From Benincasa hispida (Eukaryota > Streptophyta > Magnoliopsida > Cucurbitales > Cucurbitaceae), in contig NC_052354.1 of the NCBI RefSeq assembly GCF_009727055.1, positions 496,640 through 560,639 of the forward strand: a stretch of 64,000 nt of DNA. The letters run 5' to 3'. Positions 11,367-20,511 of the stretch are shown here, one piece after another. The notes under the pieces are model-generated. The model was given only the letters and a program-made list of their open reading frames with translations. It was not told the origin of the DNA and did no database searches. A program made the position numbers and the translations under genes. Every line of letters starts with the position of its first letter. Within the stretch, counting starts at the first letter, position 1.

Positions 11367-12530
11367 TGTTGGCTTTTTGGCCCTTAATCTCAAATTAATT
11401 AATTTCAATTAATTATCGATGTTTTGATGATAACAAACTCAATTTTTAATTATTGAAAATCTTAGTGTTTTAATATGTCCATAGCGTAGAGCTCGGAACA
11501 ACGATTCTAACACCTCTTGAATCACTCAAATTGGAGCTAAAACGAAGACGATATGATCGAAACAAGTCTATAGAAAATACCACGGTGGATGACGTGGCAT
11601 AACTAGACCATTTGCATGTAGACATGTGGCAGCATATTGGTTGAATAGTGGATCATTAAGAGATTAACATATGATGGACTTTTGATTTTTGGATTGATTT
11701 AAAATAAAAAATTGAAATTAAAAAGAAATGTAAAAGGAAAATAAATTTAATATTATTTTATGTTTGTATCTAACGACTAGTTTAGTTTAAAATCTCCACC
11801 ATTGATTTTTCTTTTCCAAAATCCAATGGTCCAAATTAATTGTGGTTTCTAAAAAATTTTCCATCTCTATATAAACCATCTTCCTCTCCAATTTTTAAAC
11901 CAAAAAATTTTACATTTCATAATCCTCCAAAACTCAAAAGTTCCATTGTTGCTCTCTCTAAGTTCCCAATTTTTTTTCTTTTCATCTTATTCTTGAGAGA
12001 GTGTTATTGTATTGTGAGGATAAACTTGTTAAGTGCTTAAACTTGTAAATCCACTCTAGTGAGAGTTGTATTGTGTTCTTCAAAAAGTCCAACATTTGTA
12101 ATGGTTTGATCCTAAACCGTGGAAAGGATTGAGTTTGCTCTTGAACTCGTAAAACGAGCGAGGGTGTAACGGTTGGACTTTAATCCGTGGAAAGAGTCGG
12201 AAAGATTTTATTCAAATTTCCAAGAGGCGCTTGGGGAGTGGAGTAGGTCGAGTTTGACCGAATCACTATAAAAATTACGGTGTCTTCTTCTCTAACTTTT
12301 TCTTTTTTATTTTTGCAGTTAATTTAAGCAATTTATTGTATGTTTTAGTTTGTTCTTATTTATTTGTTAAAATTTGATAGAATTAAATTTTCACATTTTT
12401 GTCATCTTATTTGTTGCATAAATTGAATTTTTCTTATTATTTATAAAAAGTATATTAATTAGTTTAATTGGGTTAATTTAGAAAAAAAAAAGTTTATTTA
12501 AACCCTATTCACCCCCCTCTAGGGTTGCCA
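11367..12530 (+). mobile_element. Solo LTR, SIRE/Maximus-like, nested in the Copia leader
   Basis: It starts TGTTGGCTTTTTGGCCC and soon contains ATGTTTTGATGATAACAAA. It ends with the pyrimidine-rich ACCCTATTCACCCCCCTCTA then gggttgcca. These are features I associate with SIRE-type Copia LTRs. In between are a TATAAACC promoter-like site (about 11870) and stretches such as 'gcttggggagtggagtaggtcgag'. No internal region or second LTR is present, so it is a solo LTR of about 1.16 kb. Target-site duplications are unclear (acatg at the left, ccatg at the right, one mismatch). The small ORF at 11840-12040 is LTR sequence. Confidence 0.7.
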
Positions 12531-12659
12531 TGTCGATCCACCAATATGTAGATTCATTAAAATTAATGGACAGGGACAATTAGCCTAAAAAAACCGAAAA
12601 TAAAACTATCTATTACATAAGCCAACGAGTCATCCAGTTCAAACAGGCGAACTGGGTCA

Positions 12660-13200
12660 CGAACCACCCGGGCGAAGCCTTGTTCCTTGATTGTATAGCA
12701 GTTCCTAGTGATCTTCGAGTAACACTAATCGAGTAGAGACGATTGTGTAGCATGGATCGAGTGCCTTTGACTATATAATGAAGCATGAAGGTCACGCGAT
12801 CGTGCAGCGCACATTGAGTAACGCATGCCTAAACGATCGAGTAGACAACAACTATGCGATGAAGCATGATCGTCTTAACGATCGAGAAGCAAGCGTCGAG
12901 TATCTCATACCGAGGATCGAGTAGCCAGTGACTATGCGATGAGCATATTGGCCTACTCGATCGTTTAGTGCTCGCGTCTACCATGCGTCAAGTATCATAT
13001 ACTCAACGATCGTTTACCTCAACATCTATGCGATCGAGTAGCCAAAACTACAAGATCGAGTAAACTCTTTACTCGATCGTGTTGCATCAACCATGCGATC
13101 GTTTAGTAAATAGTACACGATCGAGTAGAACTTTTCTAAACGATCATGTAGCCAAATCTAAACGATCGTTTAGCCTGGGCTACATAATGCGACCAACCCT
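12660..13200. repeat. CGATCG-rich irregular minisatellite in the Copia leader
   Basis: Short phrases built on the palindrome CGATCG (acgatcgagtag, gcgatcgtttag, ctcgatcgtttag) recur many times with a loose spacing of about 20-40 bp. The same phrases occur in the adjoining LTR at 13910-14050 and in the + LTR around 2910-3030. They are a signature of this Copia family. Confidence 0.75.
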
Positions 13201-13515
13201 TGGTCTCCTTCCTCGAAGTGAACAGCATCTCCATGCTTTGAAGCTTCATCACGGACGACTCTTGCAGACTCAAACACTTTGAATACAGACTCGATAGCAA
13301 AGTATTTATGTCCAAAAATGTAGGGGCCCATACAAATTAACTTTGAAATGTAAAGAAATCTTTGAAACAAACAGAGGCAATCATCCCGAAACATCCATCA
13401 ATTCACATCCACACCTACATCTAACACTTAAACGTATTGTAGAAACATAAAACCCACCAAGATTGCAAATGTAATTCAATAGATCAATAGAATTTAGAAT
13501 ATCAGAACAATCAGA

Positions 13516-13528
13516 CTCTAATACCAAT
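13516..13528 (-). promoter_or_regulatory. Primer-binding site (initiator tRNA-Met) of the minus-strand Copia element
   Basis: Read on the minus strand, the LTR end ...CCATCA is followed by AT and then TGGTATTAGAGTC. This is one base from the common Copia primer-binding site TGGTATCAGAGC, complementary to the initiator Met-tRNA. It fixes the orientation of the element and the inner edge of the 5' LTR. Confidence 0.85.
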
Positions 13529-15508
13529 TGATGGAATTCTTAACAAACTCCATTGTGAAAGAACATATACATTTGCAATCAAACAGCAACAGTTATGCAT
13601 AAAGTTTAAATTATAGCATGCTTCATAAGAATAAACACAAAGGGGTCGAGTAAACATACCTTCGAAGAACTTTTCTTCTTGTATTTCCTTGATCCAACAG
13701 CCTAGCATCCAACTGCACGAACCAACATGAGCAAACCAGTGAACAGCACGAACTGTAAGATCCTCGATCACAATCGAGTTAAACTCGATACTCGACCGTC
13801 GAATGTAAACTCGACACTACCACGAGACTACCTTGGTATTCTTGATGTGAAAATCTAGAAGGTGTGGGCTCTGTATGGATTTGGTAGAGGGAAGGAGGAA
13901 CTGAATGATCATGTAGATGATCGAGTAAGTGGGAGAAGACAGAAGTCGATCGTTTAGACTTGGGTACTCGATCGTTTAGCAGCAAGTAGCTATCGTATAG
14001 GAAAACTCGATGCTTAATCGTTTACTCTCTTAAGGCTATCGTATATCTTTTTCTTGTTGCACATTCGATAATGAAAAAAATGAAAACGATTCCATTTTAT
14101 CCATCGGTTATCAAAAACTGATTATAACTTCCCACTAATTCGGTTATTAGGAGAAAAAACTGGAAAAAAAACAATTATCTAATAATTGATTTAATCATGA
14201 ATAAATATAATAACCAATTTATCATATTATATTTATAACCTATAGTTTTAATATCACAGCATATGTAATATATAAACCATAGTTCTTTTTCTCCTTTTTG
14301 GCATTTAATATAAATCATTTTTATATTAATTCCTCCAATTCATGTATCTAATACATCAAATCAATTATATCATATATAATCACATTCTCTCTTGTTAATT
14401 TGAACCCTTCAAACTAACCCAAAAACTAATTCTCAACATGAATCCATTGAGCTACTAAGGGGACCTTATGGACATGTAGCTTGAAGCTCCAATGTACGTG
14501 AATAACTGACTAAACTCTTTAATCACGATATCCACCATCCGTTAACTGTTGGGTATTCTACTAAACACCGACAGCTGCACTCTTTGCACTACAGATATAT
14601 TTCTGTGTCCATTAGATATAACCAATCAATAGTACAATGACCCTTCACAAATCGCTCGTAAGTACAGTTTGGCCAATTTATCGTTTTGCCTTTGTAGTTA
14701 CATCTAACTCCTTAAGTACCATTGATTCCTCTAATAAACAATACGTCATAGTCCCACTACCCTTTTTGGGCCAAGAGAAGATGTGGCGCCACATTGTTCA
14801 AGTCTCGGAATCAGCACTTAAGGGAGCAATTTATCTACTTACCCCTGTTTCGAGGAAGGAGTGAATTCCGTCTTGTGTAGCTGAGTTCCCAGCTCCCCAA
14901 TCAAACGAATCCCCAAAGTGGTAGGTTTGAATCGGCAATCTAGACACTCGCACCCATGCAAATCAAAGGACCGCCCTCATAAGCAGGAGCTCACAACTTA
15001 CTCAGGATTCAGATCATGTTATCCATAGTAATCCTAGTGAAATGAAAGTCTTAGTCATGAACGACATTATATAACGAGACTAAACATTTCGTGGTCCGGT
15101 CTTATACAAACTCCCTTGTATAGAGCATCCTCGCTTGCATGTCTAATACATGAATGGTCAGGATCAGACCATTTGTAGCACTTTACAACACTTGTAATAT
15201 CAACCAAGCGGGCCACACTCGTAACGTCACCAGGATAAGGTTCCCCTCCTCTATCCATATACTACAGACCATTTGGGTTATCACTTAAAGCACGATCCAC
15301 TTATATGTCTCTACATACATGCTTAAGTTACAACGATAACCAAGGATCTTAGTTTATTGGTTTGTGGTTAATGCAATGCAACTAAAATATCTCATATTTC
15401 ATAGACAAGGGTGAATAAAATATCTCATATTATAAATCACCAAATGTTTGCTCATACATGTGTTTACAAACTAAGGACCCTACGAGATTTAAGGTATAAA
15501 CCCCAACA
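13529..15508 (-). mobile_element. 5' LTR of the minus-strand Copia element (1980 bp)
   Basis: On the minus strand it runs from TGTTGGGGTTTATACC (ending at 15508) to TTAAGAATTCCATCA (13529), with TG...CA termini. It is homologous to the LTRs at 1432-3389 and 4362-5678. The right border joins unrelated GC-richer DNA at 15509. ORFs inside (13511-13985, 14637, 15067) are LTR sequence. Confidence 0.9.
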
Positions 15509-15999
15509 TCTCTGTTCGTCCGTTTGTATCATGCCTTCCATTTGTCCGTCTCTATTCGTCCGTCCTCCAGACTCTGCACTGTCTGCTGTCCGATTGGTCC
15601 TCCAAGATCGCGTCTGACTCTGTTTGCCTCTGTTGTTGTTAAGTGAAAGTCCGTCTCTTTCTGTTCGTTCATCGAAGGTCTGCCATCTGCCCAAATCTTT
15701 GTCCTAGATCTCTGTCGTTCAGCAAAGGATCGTCGTTCGTGGTTGCGTCGCAGTCATTTGGAACATCTCTATCATTCTTGTTGTCGAGCTGTGAAGACGA
15801 GCCACAAGAGCCAAGCTATGAAGACGAGCCATGCGAGCTGAGTTGAGTGAGCCGAGCCGAGGAAATCGAACCCTGTCGAGTCGAGCCAAGCGAGCTAATC
15901 AAGCCTAATCTGTTTGTTTCTGCTTGTTTCTATCTGTCTGACCGTTTCTGTTGGTTTTTCCTCATTGTAATGAAAAAAATGTCGTATTTCGTCCGATCA
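15509..15999. other. GC-richer, pyrimidine-rich segment next to the second Copia element
   Basis: This stretch has many 'tctgttcgtccgt', 'tctgtttgtttctg' and 'gagccgagcc' phrases and a composition unlike its AT-rich surroundings. It starts exactly at the LTR border at 15508 and ends where the protease-end homology of the second Copia element starts. The most likely reading is the untranslated leader or LTR part of that second element. ORFs 15411-15846 have no recognisable product. Confidence 0.45.
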
Positions 16000-17250
16000 A
16001 CATAATTCTTGATGGCACCAACTAATCTTCCCACCTTGTGACCCGTACCAACCATCTGACTCGTCTGCAAATCCTGAACCTAAAAAACATGAGAGGAAAA
16101 TAAAACAATTAGTCCTAAGTCATACAATTGTCCAATAAAGAAAAGATTAAAGGCCAGGTTTGAGACATGGTAAGTAGTGGATAGGTTAATACTCGGTGTA
16201 CTAACAGTCCCAATAAGTGAGATAGACATGTGGTTACCATTGGCGAAATGTATCGGAGGTAGGGATTTTACAGAGGTGGAGAAAGACAACAAGGCCATGT
16301 TTGAGGTCATTTGATTGCAATAGGCTGAATTAAGAAGTCAAGATGTATCTGGTGTGACAGTAATGGCAGGAGAATTGGAAGATAGCACCTGTTTCAACAA
16401 GTTCTGAAGATTGTTGATTTGAATACTCGGAGGATTGAAAGATACCACATCGGAGGTAGTGGCAGCAGCCGCAACAAACGGAGAACCATGCTCAGAGGAA
16501 TTCTTGGATTTACTGGTGTACCCTGGAGGCCGAGGTGGTTTGGTAGGACAGTTGTCCGAGATATGACCCCGTCTGTGGCAGTACTTATAGTTAATGGTGG
16601 GGCAACTAAAAAACTTATGACCATGCTATTTGCAATTCTTGCAAAAAATTGACTCAGTTGGAAACCGTGAATGGGTGGTTGCACGAGAAACGTCTAGGGA
16701 TGGTGAGGAGGCTAGCCCAACCCGCTTCTCCTCAAAGATAATTTTCTAAATCGTAGCATCAAGAAATGGCAGAGGACTGCGATGTAACAAGGCAGCACGA
16801 ACAGACTCTTACTCAAGACGAAGCCATAAATGATTTGGACTAATCTTAGCCTGGTCTAACTAAGTCTAAATAGGCTGAAGAATAGCAAGATACTTATTCA
16901 CAGATTGTCTGATCTTGACTTGTACCAACTAGAGTAGTAGGAAGTTGATAATAGTGAGGAATACCAACCATTTGGAACCGTGCAGACAGAAAATACCAAA
17001 GTTCTTTAGCTGTGTCAAATGCATCAAACTGGGTGTGGATGGCCGGGATGGAAGTATTTCCCAACAAGGTGATTATTTGATGGTTCTTGTTGTCTCACTT
17101 TTCTAGTTTTTTCACAAACTTACTGTCTTCTTCAGTGGCTCATTTGACAGGTTTAGCGATATCACCTATAACAACTCATCACAATTTACGACCAATCAGG
17201 AAGCTATTCATTTGATACCCCTGTTCTTTTAGCCACCTATCCTGCCATCT
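16000..17250 (-). pseudogene. Copia gag-protease block, inverted relative to its pol
   Basis: On the minus strand from about 17150 downward, gag reads IHTQFDAFDTAKELWYFLSA, then FQMVGIPHYYQLPTTLV. A first zinc knuckle CKNCKxHGHKFFSC (CX2CX4HX4C, with a stop at x) follows, then a second one, YKYCHRRGHISDNCP, whose first Cys is Tyr. The protease region follows: NSAYCNQMTSNMA (degenerate DSA active site), SVKSLPPIHFANGNHMSIS, GTVSTPSINLSTTYHVSNL and VGTGHKVGRL, ending near 16010. The matching integrase-RT part lies directly to the right on the opposite strand. The + ORF at 16419-16652 is a shadow. Confidence 0.85.
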
Positions 17251-17261
17251 GTTTCTGCAGC

Positions 17262-17760
17262 TGTCATAGATACTGACACGTATCAGTGGCACCTTCGTCT
17301 TGGTCATGCATCATCTGACAAACTTTGTAGCCTAATTTTTGTTGGTACCTTAAATAATGTTTCTCAATTCTGTTCATTTGATTGTTTACATTACAAACTG
17401 TAAAAACAACCTGCTTTATCTTTTCCTACTTCAGCATCTTTTTGTGATAAACCATTTGGTTTCATTCATTTCGATATCTGGGGCCCTGCTCCTACTTCTA
17501 AAGTAAATGGTTATCGGTATTTTTTTATTATTTATTGATGACTACTCTCGTTTTACCTAGATATATTTTTTTAGGAATTGTTCCTCTTTACCCCAAATTT
17601 ACATTGAATTTGCTAAAATGATTCAAACTCAGTTTTCTCAAACCATCAAAATTTTTCGGACTGACAATGAAATGGTGTATAAGGACTCTTACCTGCTCTC
17701 CTTCCTAGCCCAATAGTGTACTCTTGTCCAATGTTCGTGTCCTTATACTTCTCAACAGAA
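17262..17760 (+). pseudogene. Copia pre-integrase/integrase remnant
   Basis: On the + strand, DTDTYQWHLRLGHASSDKLC starts the GAG-pre-integrase domain. After frame breaks come FDIWGPAPTSKVNGYRYFF, DDYSRFT, IQTQFSQTIKIFRTDNEM and SQQN, the integrase core up to its Gln-Gln-Asn motif. The catalytic Asp in FRTDN is present. The C-terminal half of the integrase and the N-terminal part of RT are missing: at about 17760 the reading jumps straight into RT. Confidence 0.85.
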
Positions 17761-17761
17761 T

Positions 17762-18975
17762 AGATATTAAGAATATTTTTCTCAATGGCACTCTGTTTGA
17801 AGAAGTCTATATGCAGCCACCACTTGGCATCTCCCCTCCACCAAAGAAGGTCTGTCTCCTTCGTCATGCATTATATGGGCTCAAACAAGCTTCCCGTGCC
17901 TAGTTTGCAACCTTCAATTCTACCATTACCCAGCTTGGGTTTACTTTCAATGCTCATGATTTTGCCCTATTTACTTAGAAAACTTCTGGTGGAATTGTTT
18001 TCCTCCTGTTATATGTGGATGATATGATTATTACTGGTGATGATCCTTAAGCTATTTCGAATCTCCGATGCTATCTAGGAGAACATTTTGAGATGAAATA
18101 TCTGGGACCGCATAGTTATTTTCTTGGTCTTCAGGTTTAATCATGCTCTGATGGATACTACCTATCTCGAGCAAAGTATGCATAAGATCTTTTAGCTCAT
18201 TCGGGTATCATTGATTCTGCCACAGCACCAACACCGTTGGATTCTAATGTTCGTTTGACCTCTTTTGATGGTGTTCCTTTCCAGGATCACTGGTTGACAT
18301 CCTCATTTATTTAATGGTAACTCGTACAGACATAACTTATGTAGTTCATGTTGTCAGTCAGTTCATGTCCACTCCTCGCACTATCCATTGCACAACTGTT
18401 CTTCGTATTCTGCGTTATGTTAAAGGAACACTGGGACATGGACTTCAATTCTCCTCTTAATTCTCGTTGGTCCTTTCTGGGTATTCTGACACTGATTAGA
18501 TAGGAGATCCTACTATTAGACGATCCACTATAGGTTACTATTTTTATTTGGGTGATTCTCTCATCTTCTGGCGGATTAAGAAACAAATAGTTGTTTTTCG
18601 ATCCAGCACTGAATCGGAGTATCATGCACTTGCTGATGTAATTTCAGAGGTTTTATGGTTGCTTTGGCTCTTGGCTGACATGGAGGCTCCCCAAAATTCT
18701 GCCACAATTCTTCGTTGTGACAACCATAGTGCCATTAAGATAGCACATAATCATGTTTTCATGAACGNCACAATTCTTCGTTGTGACAACCATAGTGCCA
18801 TTAAGATAGCACATAATCATGTTTTCATGAACGGACAAAGCACATTGAAACTGACCACCACTTTGTCTGCCATCATCTCCAAAGCTCTACTCTACGCCTT
18901 CAATCCATACCTACAACCGAGCAACCGGCTGACATCTTCACGAAAGCCCTCTCCTCTTGCCGCTTTCATCAGCTA
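17762..18975 (+). pseudogene. Copia RT-RNase H remnant (YVDD intact)
   Basis: The RT begins DIKNIFLNGTLFEEVYMQPP and continues LRHALYGLKQASRA*FATFN, FLLLYVDDMIITGDDP (about 17997-18045), HFEMKYLG and YYLSRAKYA. It then runs through TRTDITYVVHVVSQFM and TVLRILRYVKGTLGHGLQF. RNase H follows: STIGYYFYLGDSLIFWRIKK, FRSSTESEYHALADVISEVL, ILRCDNHSAIKIAHN, then in another frame RTKHIETDHHFV and QPADIFTKALSS. Catalytic YVDD and the RNase H Ser/Glu/Asp motifs are intact, but stops and frameshifts kill the ORF. An N at 18768 splits it, see the duplication entry. Confidence 0.9.
18703..18833. repeat. 65-bp exact duplication around a single N
   Basis: 18703-18767 and 18769-18833 are identical 65-bp copies (cacaattcttcgttg...catgaacg) with the N at 18768 exactly between them. 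Copia RNase H has only one such segment, so the second copy breaks the protein homology. This is best read as two contig ends that overlap but were joined with an N, an assembly artefact. Confidence 0.85.
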
Positions 18976-19031
18976 CTATGCAAACTAAGAGTGATACTAT
19001 GCAAACTCAAGTTGATCTCTACCCTATCACC

Positions 19032-19047
19032 TTGAGTTTGAGGGGGA
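19032..19047 (+). promoter_or_regulatory. Polypurine tract of the second Copia element
   Basis: ttgagtttgaggggga directly precedes TGTTAAATTG at 19048. The phrase 'accttgagtttgagggggatgtta' is the usual junction of polypurine tract and 3' LTR in this Copia lineage. Confidence 0.75.
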
Positions 19048-19260
19048 TGTTAAATTGTAAAGATATTCTTCTGTTAGGTTGAGATTTTTTAGGATGGTTA
19101 TTAGGTTGAGATTTGAGGAGATTTGTTAGCTATTTTTGGTACTTGTATACTTATTTATACCTTGTTCTTTATACTGTTAATGCATAGAAGATACACACAA
19201 ATTCACATGTATGGCTAGCTTTGAAAAGCTTTGAAAAGAAAGAACAAATCATCTCTGTAG
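19048..19260 (+). mobile_element. 3' LTR (start) of the second Copia element
   Basis: TGTTAAATTGTAAAGATATTC follows the polypurine tract. A TTATTTATACCTTG block at about 19150 could be its promoter, and 'ttaatgcatagaagatacacac' may be near the end. The right border is uncertain. 19260-19580 is probably further LTR-like sequence in the other direction (on the minus strand it begins TGTTAGGGAATTTG at about 19578). Confidence 0.6.
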
Positions 19261-19694
19261 GGAAAAAACAACAACCCACAATATCTGCAAAATCCCGTTC
19301 ATAGATAAGGAAAAAATATGAAGCAGAGTCTACTGCCAGCCACGTAACAATGTCCTTGACAACGTCCTCGACATATTGCAAGACATGTTGCTAAGGATAG
19401 GAAGGCATACCAATAGATATGCACTACATATATCAACATATAAGGAAGTAATCTCCAACTAGAGTCTGCATGATACAAAACATGTTGTGACATAATACAA
19501 GACATGTTATAAATTATATTGTTCAAGTTTTACCTATAATAAATAAGCCAATCACACTGCAATAACAAATTCCCTAACATTGACTATAAACACTATTTTT
19601 ATCACTATTTTTATCTATTAGTTTCAATATTTTATTGTCAACATTTTAGATAAGTGTTTTCAAAGCCCAAGCTCAAAATTTGAAAAAAGAAGTA

Positions 19695-19992
19695 GGCCCC
19701 ATTTGATTATCATTTAGTTTTTTATTTTTAAAAATTCTCTTAGTTTTCTTACAAATTCTTTACCATTGTTTCATTTTTCCTAACTAAACATTTGAATTCT
19801 TAGTCAAATTACATAAAAAAAAAGTTTTTAAAAGCTACTTTTTTTTAAAAAAAAAAAATTTAAAACTTGGCTTGGTTTCTAAAAGCAATCCTACAAAGTA
19901 GATATCAAACAAAGAAATCATGGGGTAGTGGTAATGTTTATTAATTTTCAAAAATTAAAATAAAAAAAATCAAATAATTATCAAACATGGCC
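19695..19992. mobile_element. Tourist-like MITE (298 bp)
   Basis: The left end GGCCCCATTTGATTATCATT and right end ...AAATAATTATCAAACATGGCC are inverted repeats, with GTA/ATA beside them (TTA-type target, one mismatch). Internal sequence (gaattcttagtcaaatt..., ggcttggtttctaaaa) matches the MITEs at 24394, 53566 and 61236, here in reverse orientation. The terminal GG(C/T)CC...TTTGG form and 3-bp target fit PIF/Harbinger MITEs. Confidence 0.75.
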
Positions 19993-20104
19993 ATACTATT
20001 TAAATATTTGTTTTTGTTTTTTAAATTTGACTAATACTTCAAACATGAAAAGAAATGAGTACAGTTTTCAAAAACCTAGTGATTATCAAATAGAGCTAGA
20101 AATC

Positions 20105-20511
20105 AAGACTCTCTTTGATAACTATTTATTTTTTTTGTTTTCTATTTTTTTTTATAAATGTGATGCTTGTTTCTTCATGATGTTTTTTTTTTTTTTTTCC
20201 TTCTTTTTAAATTTCTTTTTCTTTATAACTTTTTCACCTTTCTTGTAAACATAATTTGAATTCTAAACCAAATTGTAAAAACAATATCCATGTTTTTCAA
20301 AACTACTTTCCTATTAATTTTTAAGATTTGGCATTTTTTTTTTTTTGAAACATTTATAAAATGTAGGCATAGTGTTTGAAAATTACTTAGTTTACAAAAA
20401 TAGAAAACAAAAGAAAACGAAACCTACTTGTTTTAATTTTCAATAATAAGATGAAAAACTAAAAGTAATATTTATCAACTCAATTTTCAAAAATAAAAAC
20501 CAAACATTATA
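20105..20511. repeat. Diverged Tourist-like MITE remnant
   Basis: It contains the family's landmarks (ctttgataactatttatttttt at the left; tttgaattctaaaccaaattg; aagatttggcattt; ttatcaactcaattttcaaaaa near the right) but with poly-T expansions and a ragged right end. The + ORF at 20027-20248 is poly-T low-complexity sequence. Confidence 0.5.

Larger units (their letters stand above)
9781..13528 (-). mobile_element. Long leader of the minus-strand Copia element, with nested insertions
   Basis: About 3.75 kb lies between the primer-binding site and the gag start, far longer than a normal Copia leader. 9790-10500 resembles degenerate element sequence. 10550-11360 is AT-rich with recurring 'tataactcttatataa...gatgcatg' blocks (around 11080-11300). 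11367-12530 is a separate SIRE-like LTR, and 12660-13200 is rich in CGATCG. I found no coding region. The ORFs here (10188, 11840, 12613, 13079, 13170) show no recognisable protein. Confidence 0.65.
4362..15508 (-). mobile_element. Degenerate full Copia retrotransposon, about 11.1 kb
   Basis: This is the enclosing element: 5' LTR 13529-15508, primer-binding site 13516-13528, leader with nested insertion to 9781, gag 8900-9780, protease/pre-integrase 8187-8890, integrase 7480-8186, RT 6345-7190, RNase H 5850-6344, polypurine tract about 5679-5690, and truncated 3' LTR 4362-5678. The order gag-PR-INT-RT-RH defines Copia. Every domain is broken by stops or frameshifts, and two catalytic aspartates (INT, RT) are replaced. 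The left target duplication is lost with the missing LTR end. Confidence 0.9.

Noticed and set aside
12780..13200. CGATCG-rich region as a CRISPR-like or regulatory array
   Set aside because: Spacing and unit sequence are irregular, and the motif recurs in the LTRs of the same Copia family, so it is retrotransposon leader sequence in a plant genome.
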